Notes: generated by a model from the letters alone, not told the origin. DNA of 64,000 nt from Actinacidiphila glaucinigra (GCF_900188405.1 NZ_FZOF01000004.1:62001-126000); one strand, 5' to 3'. Counted from the stretch's first letter, positions 41,819-51,286 are shown. A program made the numbers and translations.

Positions 41819-42385
41819 ATGACGACCCTTTCCGACCGTCCGAACACCGCGCTGCTCGTCATCGACGTCCAGAACGGGGTGGTGACCGGCTCCCACAACC
41901 GGGACGACGTCATCGCCAACATCAACACCCTGATCGGCAAGGCGCGGGCCGAGGACGTGCCGGTGATCTGGGTGCAGCACTCGGACGAGGACCTCCAGAA
42001 GGGCAGCGAGAGCTGGCAGTACGTGCCGGAGCTCGTGCGCGAGGAATCGGAGCCGCTGATCCACAAGCTCTACGGCGACTCCTTCGAGGACACCGAGCTG
42101 GAGGCGGTGCTCTCCGACCGCGGCGTGGGCCGCCTCGTCGTCACGGGCGCCCAGACGGACGCCTGCATCCGCTCGACCCTGCACGGGGGCCTCGTCCGCG
42201 GCTACGACGTCACGCTCGTCGGCGACGCGCACACCACGGAGGACCTCAGCCCGTACGGGGCGCCCGGCCCGGAACTGGTGATCGCGCACACCAACCTCTA
42301 CTGGAAGTTCCAGAGCGCCCCCGGGCGCCGCGGCGGCACCGTCGACACGGCCGAGGTCTCCTTCGCGGCGGCCGACGCGGGCTGA
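41819..42385 (+). CDS. isochorismatase-family cysteine hydrolase
   Basis: A 188-residue protein with the Asp-Lys-Cys triad: Asp in ALLVIDVQNGVV, Lys in IHKLYGDSFEDT, and Cys in VVTGAQTDACIRSTLHGG, plus the cis-peptide preceding the nucleophile (VTGAQTD). Family members hydrolyse isochorismate, nicotinamide, N-carbamoyl compounds or pyrazinamide. The lack of siderophore or phenazine genes nearby argues against true isochorismatase. ATG 41819 is chosen at MTTLSDRPN; an upstream in-frame GTG lacks a ribosome site. Confidence 0.88.
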   Translation: MTTLSDRPNTALLVIDVQNGVVTGSHNRDDVIANINTLIGKARAEDVPVIWVQHSDEDLQKGSESWQYVPELVREESEPLIHKLYGDSFEDTELEAVLSDRGVGRLVVTGAQTDACIRSTLHGGLVRGYDVTLVGDAHTTEDLSPYGAPGPELVIAHTNLYWKFQSAPGRRGGTVDTAEVSFAAADAG

Positions 42386-42461
42386 GCGGTAGGGGGCGGG
42401 AGAGGTGTCCGCCGCGCCTCTCCCGCCCGGGCAAGCGCAGTCGACGGAGGCCTTGGCGGTC

Positions 42462-45017
42462 TCAGGGACAGACCAATTTCTCAATGATCGAGCGCCACCG
42501 TTCATCGATCACAGCGGGCGCCTCGGACGGCGACACGCGCCGGCTCTCGTAGTGCGCGGGATACCCGGCGAAGACGAATACGCGGTCGACCAGTTGATAG
42601 TTGGGACTCCATCGTCTGGAGGCCGCCAACCAAGACTCGTGGAGTTCCTCGACCGCGTCAGGCTCCTCCTGGTACAAGGCGAGAACGCCACGGCTCACCC
42701 ACTCGCGCCAGCCCGTCCGCTGCCCCTTCGCGTCGATCAGGCTTTGAGCCTCGTCGACGACCACACGTGCCGCGGCACGCTCCCGCCGAAGGCAGATGAC
42801 TTTGGCCGCCAGAGCCGTACGCATCGAGAGCACCTCACCAAAGCGGTCGGCGTCGGCCAGGACGGCCTCGCATTCCTGGAGCGTGCTTCGGTCGTGCAGC
42901 GTGCGGCGCCACAGAGCGGACGACTCGTTCTCCAGGGCGACACGGTGCTCCCCCTGAGCCCTGAGGATGCCGGCACGCACAGTCGGGCCCAGTATGGCCT
43001 CGTCCAGGAACCCGCGATCGAAGGCAAGATCACTGCGGATGCGCTGGGAAGTGGTCGAGTCCCTCAGCGGATAGCGGTCGAGATGGCGCCCCAACTCCTC
43101 GTACTCACCCATGGTGCGCAGTGTCCTGGCCACCTGGTACCGCACCAGCTCCGAGTCGGGATCGGCGGCCAGCAACGCGCGCAGAACACGCAGCGCGTCG
43201 TCGAAGTCCCCGTCCCGGTAGACGTAGGCCAGTCGCAGACTCGCACGGCGGCGAATATCCGGTAACAGGGGCTGCGCCAGAAAATCCTCCAAGTAGGAGA
43301 TCCGATCGCGCCTTCCCCGCCCGCGGCGCCATGCTTCGTATATCCCCGAGAGTTGCCCCACCCACGTCGTCGATCCGGGATTCGGCAAGCGGTCGGCGGT
43401 CTTGGCGAAACCCGGTATGTCCGACAGCGCGTCCGCCAACCAGTGAGCCGCCATATCCTGACCGGCACACAGGGATGCCGCCATTTCCAGCACGTCGAGC
43501 CGCCGCTCGCTGTTTCCGAGCAACGCGTCACTTCGATCACGCAATGCGGTGAGCAGCTTCGCTGCCATCTCCCTCCGGTCGCCGGGTGCCCAAGCCCCGG
43601 GGTTGCTGATGGGCTCATGCGCGATGGCCGAACGGACAGCGTCATGAAGCCGATAGGGGAACAGTGGATGGTCGTCTCTGGTGACCAGGGTTCGTCGGCA
43701 CAACCGATGTGCGTCGCCGACCGTTTCCCCCGAGGCCCGGGCGATCAGTTCCTCGTCGAAGCGCGGTAACAGACTGGCAGCCCGAGCCAGATCGCGTTCG
43801 TCCCGGGGCAGATTGGCGAACACCCGGGTGGCGAGTTCCGGCAGGGGGCCGCCGAAGGCACTCTCATCCATCGCGTTCCCCCGCAACGATCGCGCGACGG
43901 AGATGGACAGACTCAGGTAGAGCGGGAGCCCGTGCGATCCTGCGCGGATGTTGTTGATCACCCCCTCGGGCAGCTCCGGCGTCCCCGCCACTCCGGACGC
44001 AGCACGTAGATACTGCTCGACGTCGGCGTCGGACAGATTGCCCACCAGGTGCTGACGGGGATCGTGTTGTGCTCCCAGACGCAACCCCGGCCACACATGC
44101 GGGCCGGATGCCGGGAGGATCTGCTGGAGGTGCGGCGCCTCCCAGTCCAGTCGGTTGCGAGAGGTGACGACCCACAGCGTTCCGGGGGTGAGGTGCACGA
44201 TCCGGTTGAACAGCCGCTCTTGGGTGCGGTCTTCTCCCTGGATGTACTCCGCGGCGTCCGCGAAGGCCACCGTGATGGGACGCCGCGAAGGCGACAGGTT
44301 CTCGATGTCCCAGGAGAGCAGTCCGGCCAGGGTCGCAGCCACGTACTCGGATGGGTCTTGCCGAGCCTGGTTGAGGACGTGGAGCAGCGGGGTGCACTCG
44401 CGCACCGTCCGACTGCGCAACCTGTTCTCCCGAACGGCCTCGACGATGCGGATTCCGGTTCGCGCGGTGAGGGGTCCCACGCCGAAACCGGCGCCGACGT
44501 CGCTGAGGATGTCGTTCAGCGTGTCGGTGATCTGTTCCCGTACGTCGAAGCCACCTGCCGAGAGGTCCGGAAGCGGCATTCCCGGACGGGCCAGCGACCA
44601 CCAAGCCGCGAATCCCAGATCGAACGCGGGAAACCGGCGCCGTCCGCCGGCTGCGGCCGCACGCAGACGCAACACGATGTCCGCCGGGTTGACCGTGCGG
44701 CTACCGTGGAAATCGGTCCGTACCGTGGACAGCGGTCGATCGAGCCGGGGCACCTCCGACCAGCCCGCCGGATCTGCCGATCCCCCGACACACCACGACT
44801 CCAGTCTCCGTGACAGTTCGGTCTTGCCGATGCCTCCCACACCGTAGAAGTTCATGACGTTGCGGCGAGCGGTGACCCCCAGCGTCGCGGAGCCATCGAG
44901 GACCCGGTTCACGTGATGTTGCAGAGCCGTGGTGAAAGCCGTGTGCTCGTCCACTCTGTTGGTGAACAACTCGGTCGCCGTGTACTGCGGGTCGAAGATC
45001 CGGTCGAAGTCGTTCAT
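42462..45017 (-). CDS. STAND-type NTPase with C-terminal helical repeats
   Basis: An 851-residue cytoplasmic protein. Walker A GVGGIGKT at 59-66, a Walker B-like ITVAFAD ending at D254, WVVTSR at 282-287 (sensor motif), and GLPL at 363-366 (the GxP motif of STAND ATPases) define an NB-ARC/NACHT-like switch. A winged-helix region follows (to about 480), then about 370 residues of helical, TPR-like repeats (LRLAYVYRDGDFDDALRVLRALLAADPDSELVRYQVA). The first 50 residues hold no recognised effector domain. TTA codons encode Leu417 and Leu585, so expression would need the bldA tRNA. Transcribed alone. Such proteins act as regulators or anti-phage sensors. Confidence 0.85.
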   Translation of the reverse strand: MNDFDRIFDPQYTATELFTNRVDEHTAFTTALQHHVNRVLDGSATLGVTARRNVMNFYGVGGIGKTELSRRLESWCVGGSADPAGWSEVPRLDRPLSTVRTDFHGSRTVNPADIVLRLRAAAAGGRRRFPAFDLGFAAWWSLARPGMPLPDLSAGGFDVREQITDTLNDILSDVGAGFGVGPLTARTGIRIVEAVRENRLRSRTVRECTPLLHVLNQARQDPSEYVAATLAGLLSWDIENLSPSRRPITVAFADAAEYIQGEDRTQERLFNRIVHLTPGTLWVVTSRNRLDWEAPHLQQILPASGPHVWPGLRLGAQHDPRQHLVGNLSDADVEQYLRAASGVAGTPELPEGVINNIRAGSHGLPLYLSLSISVARSLRGNAMDESAFGGPLPELATRVFANLPRDERDLARAASLLPRFDEELIARASGETVGDAHRLCRRTLVTRDDHPLFPYRLHDAVRSAIAHEPISNPGAWAPGDRREMAAKLLTALRDRSDALLGNSERRLDVLEMAASLCAGQDMAAHWLADALSDIPGFAKTADRLPNPGSTTWVGQLSGIYEAWRRGRGRRDRISYLEDFLAQPLLPDIRRRASLRLAYVYRDGDFDDALRVLRALLAADPDSELVRYQVARTLRTMGEYEELGRHLDRYPLRDSTTSQRIRSDLAFDRGFLDEAILGPTVRAGILRAQGEHRVALENESSALWRRTLHDRSTLQECEAVLADADRFGEVLSMRTALAAKVICLRRERAAARVVVDEAQSLIDAKGQRTGWREWVSRGVLALYQEEPDAVEELHESWLAASRRWSPNYQLVDRVFVFAGYPAHYESRRVSPSEAPAVIDERWRSIIEKLVCP

Positions 45018-45395
45018 GCCCAGCCCCCCGGCTACCGGTCATGTCGTGGAACAGAATTATGGCGCCCCATACGGACGCATGATGCGGTCTCCGGGGAAAC
45101 AGGATCATCGCGGCATACATGACACTCCCGAGGCCGGCAGCAAGCAGGCACACGGCACCGTGAAGCCCGCCCCTGTCGAGGACGTTGGACGCGGTCCTCG
45201 TCCGGTGCCGCCTGGAGGTACCTGCCGGGCTCGCTCCGCGTGGCGGCCCACTGTGCGAGCGACCTCGGAAGGCGCGGGCCCACCACTCCTGGAGGCCGCG
45301 CAATGTTGCGGGACCGCGCACGGCGGATGGGAACCCTGCCGGCACGCTCACGCTCCCGATCCGCGGGGCCCTGCTGCCCCGCGGATCACGGCACG
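45018..45395. other. 378-bp intergenic region upstream of the STAND gene
   Basis: Between the STAND gene start and the end of the xdhC-like gene, both on the minus strand. The segment next to the STAND gene is A/T-richer and holds its likely promoter. No gene is supported in the remainder. Confidence 0.45.
45056..45061 (-). promoter_or_regulatory. -10-like CATAAT of the STAND gene
   Basis: On the minus strand CATAAT lies 39 bases before the ATG at 45017, in an otherwise GC-rich setting, giving a leader of about 30 bases that includes GGGGGGCTGGG before the start. No convincing -35 box. Confidence 0.35.
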
Positions 45396-46508
45396 TCAGC
45401 CGGCGCCGCGTCCCGCGTGGGCGGCCACGGCGTGGATCGGCCCCGCGGTGCCGCGCAGCGGGGACCCGGAGCCGCCGCGCCGGCCGGCGATGATCTCGGC
45501 CGCGATCGACACGGCAGTCTCCTGCGGGGTCAGGGCGCCGATGTCGAGGCCGATCGGCGAGCTGAGGCGGGCGAGTTCGGATTCGGTCAGGCCCGCGCGG
45601 CGGAGCCGCTGGAGACGGTCCTCATGGGTGCGCCGGGAGCCCATCGCCCCGACGAACCCCAGGTACGGGAGCCGCAGAGCCACCTCCAGCAGCGGCACGT
45701 CGAACTTCGGGTCGTGGGTGAGGACGGCCACCATCGTGCGGGCGTCGACACGGCCCGCCGCGGACTCCGCGGCGAGGTAGCGGTGCGGCCATTCGACGAC
45801 GACCTCGTGGGCCTCGGGGAAGCGGGCCGCGGTGGTGAACACGGGGCGCGCGTCGCACACCGTGACCCGATGGCCCAGGAGCGCGCCCTGACGGGCGAGG
45901 GCGGAGGCGAAGTCGGTGGCGCCGAACACCAGCAGGCGGGGCGGCGGAGCGAAGGCACGGACGAAGACCCGCCGGTCGCCGTAGCGGCGCTGCGCGCTCG
46001 TGCCGCGGGCCAGCATGGCGCGGGCGTCCTCGGTGACGGCGTCGTCCAGTTCGGCGGAGCCGAGGCCGCCGACGCGTTCCCCGGGGCGCACCACCAGGCG
46101 GGTGCCGGCGCCGGGTCCGGCGACCACCGTGGCCACGGCGACGGCCCGGCCCGCCGCCATGTCGTCGAGGACGCCGGGCAGTTCGGGGAACGTGGCCGGG
46201 GAGACCGGCTCGACGTAGACGTCGATGGTGCCGCCGCAGGTGAGGCCGACGGCGAAGGCGTCGTCGTCGCTGATCCCGTACTGGTGCAGCTGCGGCGTCA
46301 TCGTACGGACGACCTCCCGCGCCACCTCGTACACGGCGGCTTCGACGCACCCGCCGGACACGCTCCCGGCGACCTCGCCCTCGGCGGACACCGCCATCAC
46401 CGCGCCCGGGGGCCGGGGCGCGCTGCGGTAGGCGGCGACGACGGTGGCGAGTCCGAAGGTGCGTCCCGCCGCGTACCAGGCGCGGACCGGGCCCTCGAGT
46501 TCACGCAT
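45396..46508 (-). CDS. XdhC/CoxF-family molybdenum-cofactor maturation protein
   Basis: A 370-residue XdhC/CoxI-family protein. The N-terminal XdhC-CoxI domain has AVSAEGEVAGSVSGGCVEAAVY and LTCGGTIDVYVEP (conserved Cys), and the C-terminal Rossmann domain has LLVFGATDFASALARQGALLGHRVTVCDARP and YLGFVGAMGSRRTHEDRL. The family inserts or sulfurates the molybdenum cofactor in xanthine and CO dehydrogenases. It follows coxG by 10 bp in the same operon and is opposite in direction to the cox structural operon it presumably serves. It is distinct from the XdhC-YHS protein at 54.2 kb. Confidence 0.9.
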   Translation of the reverse strand: MRELEGPVRAWYAAGRTFGLATVVAAYRSAPRPPGAVMAVSAEGEVAGSVSGGCVEAAVYEVAREVVRTMTPQLHQYGISDDDAFAVGLTCGGTIDVYVEPVSPATFPELPGVLDDMAAGRAVAVATVVAGPGAGTRLVVRPGERVGGLGSAELDDAVTEDARAMLARGTSAQRRYGDRRVFVRAFAPPPRLLVFGATDFASALARQGALLGHRVTVCDARPVFTTAARFPEAHEVVVEWPHRYLAAESAAGRVDARTMVAVLTHDPKFDVPLLEVALRLPYLGFVGAMGSRRTHEDRLQRLRRAGLTESELARLSSPIGLDIGALTPQETAVSIAAEIIAGRRGGSGSPLRGTAGPIHAVAAHAGRGAG

Positions 46509-46518
46509 CGCGGGGGCC

Positions 46519-47277
46519 TCAGACGAGCCAGACGACGAGCAGGACCACCACGACGACCGCGACGGCGGCCGGGACCGCCCGCTTGAGCACGGCGCCCCTG
46601 GCGACCCCCATGAGGTCGATCGGCTCCGGCTCCGGCGCGGGCCGCACCGGGGCGGGCGCCGGCTCGACCGCGGGCGCCGGCGCGGCCTCATCGCCTTCCG
46701 CGGGCCCCTCCACGACGTCTTCCGCGGCACCCGCCCGTTCCGCCCCGGCGCTCTCCGCGGCCGTGGACGCAGTCGGCGCCGGTGCCGCGGCCAGGACTTC
46801 GCCCCCGCCGACCGCGGCGGGCTCGGGCGCCCGCTCCTCGGCCAGTTGCCGCTCCAGGGCCTCCACGAACTGGCCCAGCAGCTTCCTGCTGACCTCCTCG
46901 ATCATGCCCTTGCCGAACTGCGCGATCTTGCCGGTGATCGTCAGGCGGGTCTCGACCGTCACCATCGTCGCGTCGCCCTCGGGAACCAGCCGCGCGGTGA
47001 TCCGCGCGTCGGCGTTGCCCTGGCCCCGGGCGTCGCGGCCGCGCGCCCGCAGCACCGCGGTCCGGGTCCCGGCGTCCTGCTCCTCGAAAGCGGCGGTGCC
47101 CTTGTACTGGACGGTCACGGGGCCGACCTTCACCTTGACGAGGCCGTTGTACGTGTCGCCGTCCCGCCCGGTGAGCTGGGCACCCGGCATGCACGGCGCG
47201 ATCCGCTCGACGTCCGTGAGCAGTGCCCACGCCTGATCCGGCGGCAGGCTCACTCGGAACTCGTTGGTGAAGTCCAT
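46519..47277 (-). CDS. coxG: CoxG family protein with C-terminal membrane anchor
   Basis: A 252-residue protein. Residues 1-145 form the SRPBCC/CoxG fold: MDFTNEFRVSLPPDQAWALLTDVERIAPCMPGAQLTG, VKVKVGPVTVQYKG, LTITGKIAQFGKGMIEEVSRKLLGQF. A Pro/Ala-rich linker of about 75 residues and a single hydrophobic helix (AVPAAVAVVVVVLLVVWLV) follow. CoxG proteins anchor aerobic CO dehydrogenase to the membrane, probably by binding menaquinone, which fits this tail anchor. In an operon with the xdhC-like gene and close to coxMSL. Confidence 0.9.
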   Translation of the reverse strand: MDFTNEFRVSLPPDQAWALLTDVERIAPCMPGAQLTGRDGDTYNGLVKVKVGPVTVQYKGTAAFEEQDAGTRTAVLRARGRDARGQGNADARITARLVPEGDATMVTVETRLTITGKIAQFGKGMIEEVSRKLLGQFVEALERQLAEERAPEPAAVGGGEVLAAAPAPTASTAAESAGAERAGAAEDVVEGPAEGDEAAPAPAVEPAPAPVRPAPEPEPIDLMGVARGAVLKRAVPAAVAVVVVVLLVVWLV

Positions 47278-47581
47278 CGAGGGCAGACCTCTCTTCCGGT
47301 CGTGACGTCATCGGCGGTCCCGGACGGTGCCCACACCTTGGGCCTGCCGTCACGGGCCGTCAACGCGCAGTTCAGCGTTCGCTTAAGACGTCGATTCCCG
47401 AGGCCGCACGGCTTCCGCGGCGCACCGGACCGCCGGAACGGCGTTCGCTGTCACATAATTGACGGACCGTCATGGTGTTGGTGACCTGTTCACACGCCGT
47501 ACGGCGTGCCGTGGCGCCCCATGAGCCTCAGTTGCCGATCATTCGTTGCTTCCGGGACGGCACTCGGGCAGGGGGACGGGA
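47278..47581. other. 304-bp divergent region with two palindromes
   Basis: Separates coxG from the PstS-like gene. TTGACGGACCGTCA near 47459-47472 contains the palindrome GACGGaCCGTC over a possible -35 box, and CACGCCGTACGGCGTG lies at 47493-47508. These are the likely control sites for one or both directions. Confidence 0.45.
47493..47508. promoter_or_regulatory. 16-bp perfect palindrome CACGCCGTACGGCGTG
   Basis: A perfect 16-bp inverted repeat about 75 bp before the PstS-like gene and 215 bp before coxG. Its length and position suggest a TetR- or GntR-type operator. The regulator is not identified. Confidence 0.5.
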
Positions 47582-49249
47582 GTGTTCGACACGATCGCCG
47601 ACTTCTTCGGCGGGCTGAGCGACGGGCAGATGTGGGCGGGGGCCGTGGTCTGCGCCGTCAGCGCCAGTGTCGTGGCCTTCTGGCTGGACCGGTACCAGGG
47701 TTGGCGGCGCATCAGCTGGAGCGAGGTCTACAACGGTCCCATCAACAAGCACATCAACAGCCAGCCGCCACCGGGGATGTGGGAGATCCACTGGCAGGGC
47801 CAGCAGATCAGCGAGGGCAGCCTGGTCATCCTGGAGGTCCGCAACTCGGGTGTGCAGACGCTGGAACCGGAGCACTTTCCCGGGCCGCTGACCTTCACCT
47901 TCGAGGGCCGCAAGGTCGTGCACTTCAAGGTCCGGGACGCCAACGAGACGCTGGAGACGGCCCTGCGGCCGCAGGTGCCCGCGCAGGCCGCCCCGGTGCC
48001 GGCGGACACCCATCCGGCCGGCGCCCACCCCTCCGGCTCCGGATCCGTCTCCGGCTCCGCTTCCGTCTCCACCGTCCGGCAGTCCGCCGGCGAGGGCACG
48101 GAGCAGCGTACGGACACGATCACCCTGCCGCTGTTCACCCTCAACCGGCGCGACCGCTTCCGTCTGCTGGTGCTCCTGGAGGACGGCCGGAACGGCTCCT
48201 CGGTCAAACCGCCCAAGATCACCGCGGGCGGGAAGGTCCGGGGCGGGCGAATCAAGCGGACCGCGGGCCGCGCCAGGCGCCGGTGGGCGGCCGCCATCGT
48301 GGTGACGCTGGTGGCGGCGCTGAGCCTCGGCGCGGGCACCTACGCGAACAACCGGAGCCTGGCACTGAACGCGACCTGCTCCAGCAGCCGGCTCACCGTG
48401 GCCGGCTCGACCGCCTTCTCCCCGCTCGCCCACCAGGTCAAGGAGTCGTACGAGGAGCGCTGCACGGAGGCCGAGGTGCTGCTGGAGGCGACCGGCAGCC
48501 GCGAGGGCCTGACGAAGCTGCGGGCGAACAGGACCGACGAGACCATCGCGATGGTGGACACCGTGCCCGGGCTGGCGCCGGAGAAGGGGCTCGACGGCCA
48601 CCACGTCGGGGTGCTCGTCTTCGCCGTGGTGGCCAACGAGAAGCTCTCCCGCGACCGTTCGCTGTGGGACCGGGGGCTGACCCAGGAAGAGCTCCGGCAG
48701 GTCTTCACCGGGGGCGCCGTCGACGACGAGGACGAGCGGCTCGCCGGGGCGCCCGTGGCGGTCGTCCGCGCGGACGGCTCGGGGACCCGGGACGTCTTCG
48801 AGGAGCGGGTGCTCGGCACGCGCCCCACCACGCCCGCCTCCCCCTGCCCGGTCCCCCGGCGGGACAGCGACGGGGCCGGCGGCGAGGGCCCCGCGGAGGC
48901 CCCGAGGATCTGCTCCGTGGGGTCCACGATGGAGCTGCTGGACTACGTCAACCGCACCGAGAACGCCGTGGGTTACGCCGAGGCCGACGCCCTGCCCTTC
49001 TTCCCGCACGTCCGGACCGTGCCGGTCAACGGCACCGCGCCCACGAAGGAGGACGTGCTCGCCGGCGACTACCCCTTCTGGGCCTCCGAGGTCCTCTACA
49101 CCCGCGAGGGCGCGACCGGGATCACCCGCGACTTCCTCGACTTCCTGCGCAGCCGGGGCGTCTCGAAGCTTTTGGAGGGACGGGGCTTCCTGCCGTGCCG
49201 GGAGCTGGAGGACTCCAGGGTGGAGGCGATGAGGTGCGGTGCCGGCTGA
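47582..49249 (+). CDS. membrane-anchored PstS-like substrate-binding protein
   Basis: A 555-residue protein. An N-terminal hydrophobic helix (QMWAGAVVCAVSASVVAFWL, about 15-35) precedes a 200-residue cytoplasmic or interhelix domain with beta-strand character (WEIHWQGQQISEGSLVILEVRNSGVQTLEP). A second helix lies near 240-260 (AAAIVVTLVAALSLGAGTYA), then an extracellular periplasmic-binding fold with the PstS marks LTVAGSTAFSPLAHQVKESYE and RADGSGTRDVFEERVL. It resembles phosphate-binding protein but has two membrane segments and no Pst permease genes beside it. GGGGGACGGGA precedes GTG 47582. Perhaps a sensor rather than a transporter component. Confidence 0.8.
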   Translation: MFDTIADFFGGLSDGQMWAGAVVCAVSASVVAFWLDRYQGWRRISWSEVYNGPINKHINSQPPPGMWEIHWQGQQISEGSLVILEVRNSGVQTLEPEHFPGPLTFTFEGRKVVHFKVRDANETLETALRPQVPAQAAPVPADTHPAGAHPSGSGSVSGSASVSTVRQSAGEGTEQRTDTITLPLFTLNRRDRFRLLVLLEDGRNGSSVKPPKITAGGKVRGGRIKRTAGRARRRWAAAIVVTLVAALSLGAGTYANNRSLALNATCSSSRLTVAGSTAFSPLAHQVKESYEERCTEAEVLLEATGSREGLTKLRANRTDETIAMVDTVPGLAPEKGLDGHHVGVLVFAVVANEKLSRDRSLWDRGLTQEELRQVFTGGAVDDEDERLAGAPVAVVRADGSGTRDVFEERVLGTRPTTPASPCPVPRRDSDGAGGEGPAEAPRICSVGSTMELLDYVNRTENAVGYAEADALPFFPHVRTVPVNGTAPTKEDVLAGDYPFWASEVLYTREGATGITRDFLDFLRSRGVSKLLEGRGFLPCRELEDSRVEAMRCGAG

Positions 49250-49276
49250 CGCGCACCGACGTGTGCGAGCGGCCGG

Positions 49277-50236
49277 TCAGCTCCAGAGCGTGACGTGCAC
49301 GGGCGGCCGGAACTCCGTCAGCGGCACGCCGTTGGAGCGGGCCAGCAGGGCCTGGGTGGCGGCGGGGGTGGTGACGAACCGGCAGAGCGCGGCGGCGACC
49401 GCGGAGCGGCGGTCGGGGGCGAGCGTGCTCGCGTAGAGCATGCCGTTGACCGGCATGCCGAGGACGTCGAGGACGACGAGGTGGGAGCGCCGCAGTTCCT
49501 CGCGTACGACGTGCAGCAGGGCCAGCGTCAGCCCGTCGCCCGCCGCGACGGCGTTGAGCGAGGCGGTGACGCTCGGGAAGGCGGTGGCCTTGGCGGGGTC
49601 GACGCCGATGCGGGCGAGGAAGGCGCCGGCGAGGGTGTCGGGGTCCATCCCGGCGGGGCCGAAGAGCCACGGTTCGCGGCTGAGCCGGCCGGGGACGATG
49701 CGGGACTGCTGCCGCAAGGGGTGACCGGGCGCCGCGACGACGACCAGTTGGAAGCGGAGGAAGGGCACGGACTCGATCGCCGGGTGCGGGGCGGGCGCGG
49801 GCCCGATCGTGACGTCGGCCCTGCGGTCCCTGAGCAGTTCGCCGAACACGCCGACGGGTACCGCCAGGGTGTCGGCGTCCAGGTCGGGCTGGCGCCGCCC
49901 GAAGGACGCGAGCAGGGCGGGGAGCACCTGTTCGGCGCCGGTCTCGGTGGACGCGACCCGCAGTTGGGCGGTGCCGGCGCTGGCCTGCCGTACCCGGTGG
50001 CGGGTCTCCTCGGCGAGGCCTACGATCTCGGCGGCCCCCGCGGCGAGGCGCTGTCCGCCCGGGGTGAGGCTGATGCCGCCGCCCGCGCGGATGAAGAGGA
50101 CGTCGCCCAGTTCGCGCCGGAGCGCCGCGACGGCCCCGGACACCGCGGGCTCGGTGACGCCCAGCGACTCGGCGGCGGCCTTGACCGATCCCAGTCGGGC
50201 CACGGCGACGAAGGCCCTCAACTGCGTGAGCGTCAT
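49277..50236 (-). CDS. LysR regulator divergent from the cox operon
   Basis: A 319-residue LysR protein: MTLTQLRAFVAVARLGSVKAAAESLGVTEPAVSGAVAALRRELGDVLFIR at the N-terminus, then an effector-binding domain to about 295. The divergent start of coxM is 160 bp away, the classical arrangement for a regulator controlling the opposite operon, so it probably activates or represses coxMSL. The intergenic stretch contains TTGACC at 50303-50308 that could be the coxM -35 box. Effector unknown; CO sensing directly by LysR is not established. Confidence 0.9.
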   Translation of the reverse strand: MTLTQLRAFVAVARLGSVKAAAESLGVTEPAVSGAVAALRRELGDVLFIRAGGGISLTPGGQRLAAGAAEIVGLAEETRHRVRQASAGTAQLRVASTETGAEQVLPALLASFGRRQPDLDADTLAVPVGVFGELLRDRRADVTIGPAPAPHPAIESVPFLRFQLVVVAAPGHPLRQQSRIVPGRLSREPWLFGPAGMDPDTLAGAFLARIGVDPAKATAFPSVTASLNAVAAGDGLTLALLHVVREELRRSHLVVLDVLGMPVNGMLYASTLAPDRRSAVAAALCRFVTTPAATQALLARSNGVPLTEFRPPVHVTLWS

Positions 50237-50395
50237 GAGGACATTACATCTGTTCGAGCGTCAACTGTCGCAGTCCGTATTAACCATTCTCTTCAGTTGC
50301 CGTTGACCGGTCCTCTCCACGGCGCGAGTGTTCCCCCCACATGCACCCCGCAACGACCCATATCGTCCACCGTCCGGGCAGGGAAGGAGGGTGCC

Positions 50396-51286
50396 GTGCA
50401 GGTACCCGCTTCGTTCGAGTACCAGCGGGCGCAGAGCGTGGAGGAGGCCCTGGAACTGCTGGGGCGCTTCGGCGAGGAGGCCAGGGTCCTCGCGGGAGGG
50501 CACAGCCTGCTCCCCATGATGAAGCTGCGTCTGGCCGGGCCGGAGGTACTCGTCGACATCAACGACCTCACCGAACTCGACCACATCGACGAGACCGGCG
50601 GCGAGCTGCGGGTCGGGGCCCTCACCCGGCACCGCACCCTGCTGGAGTCGCCGCTGGTCGGACGGCACTTCCCGATCATCCACGACGCCGAGCGGGTGAT
50701 CGCCGATCCGCCGGTCCGCAACCGGGGCACCATCGGCGGCTCGCTGTGCCAGGCCGATCCGTCCGAGGACCTGTCGGCGGTGTGCGCGGCGCTGCACGCG
50801 GTGGCCGTGATCCGCGGCGCGGACGGCGAACGCGGCGTCGCCATGGCGGACTTCCACCGCGGCCCGTACGAGACGGCGGTCGGCGCCGGCGAGATGCTCA
50901 CCGAGGTGCGCTTCCCCGTCCGTCCGGGCTCCGGCAGCGCCTACGAGAAGCTGGAACGCAAGGCCGGCGACTGGGCGGTGGCGGCGGCCGGGGTGGCGCT
51001 CTGCCTGGAGGACGGGCGCATGACGCACGTCGGTGTGGGTCTGGCGGCGGTCGGCGCCGGCGGGCTGCACGCGGAGGCGGTGCAGGAGCTGCTGGAGGGC
51101 CGTGAGCCGTCGCCGGAACTCTTCGAGGAGGCCGGGCGGGTGGCGTCGGCGAGCTGTTCGCCCGTCACCGACAGCCGCGGGCCGGCCGACTACAAGCGGC
51201 ATCTGGCCGGAGAACTGACCAAGAGGGCCCTGCGGCGCGCTGTCGCCCGGGCCGCCGCCCCAGCCGCGGCCGTGAAGGAGGGATGA
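50396..51286 (+). CDS. coxM: aerobic CO dehydrogenase medium (FAD) subunit
   Basis: A 296-residue FAD subunit. RVLAGGHSLLPMMKLRLAGPEVLVDI is the N-terminal FAD-binding region, and VRNRGTIGGSLCQADPSEDL the second FAD loop (TIGGSL), as in CoxM, CutM and the XDH medium subunit. GGAAGGAGG ends five bases before GTG 50396. Part of a gene string M-S-L with ATGA overlaps, so co-transcribed. Passes electrons from the iron-sulfur subunit to quinone. Confidence 0.94.
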   Translation: MQVPASFEYQRAQSVEEALELLGRFGEEARVLAGGHSLLPMMKLRLAGPEVLVDINDLTELDHIDETGGELRVGALTRHRTLLESPLVGRHFPIIHDAERVIADPPVRNRGTIGGSLCQADPSEDLSAVCAALHAVAVIRGADGERGVAMADFHRGPYETAVGAGEMLTEVRFPVRPGSGSAYEKLERKAGDWAVAAAGVALCLEDGRMTHVGVGLAAVGAGGLHAEAVQELLEGREPSPELFEEAGRVASASCSPVTDSRGPADYKRHLAGELTKRALRRAVARAAAPAAAVKEG

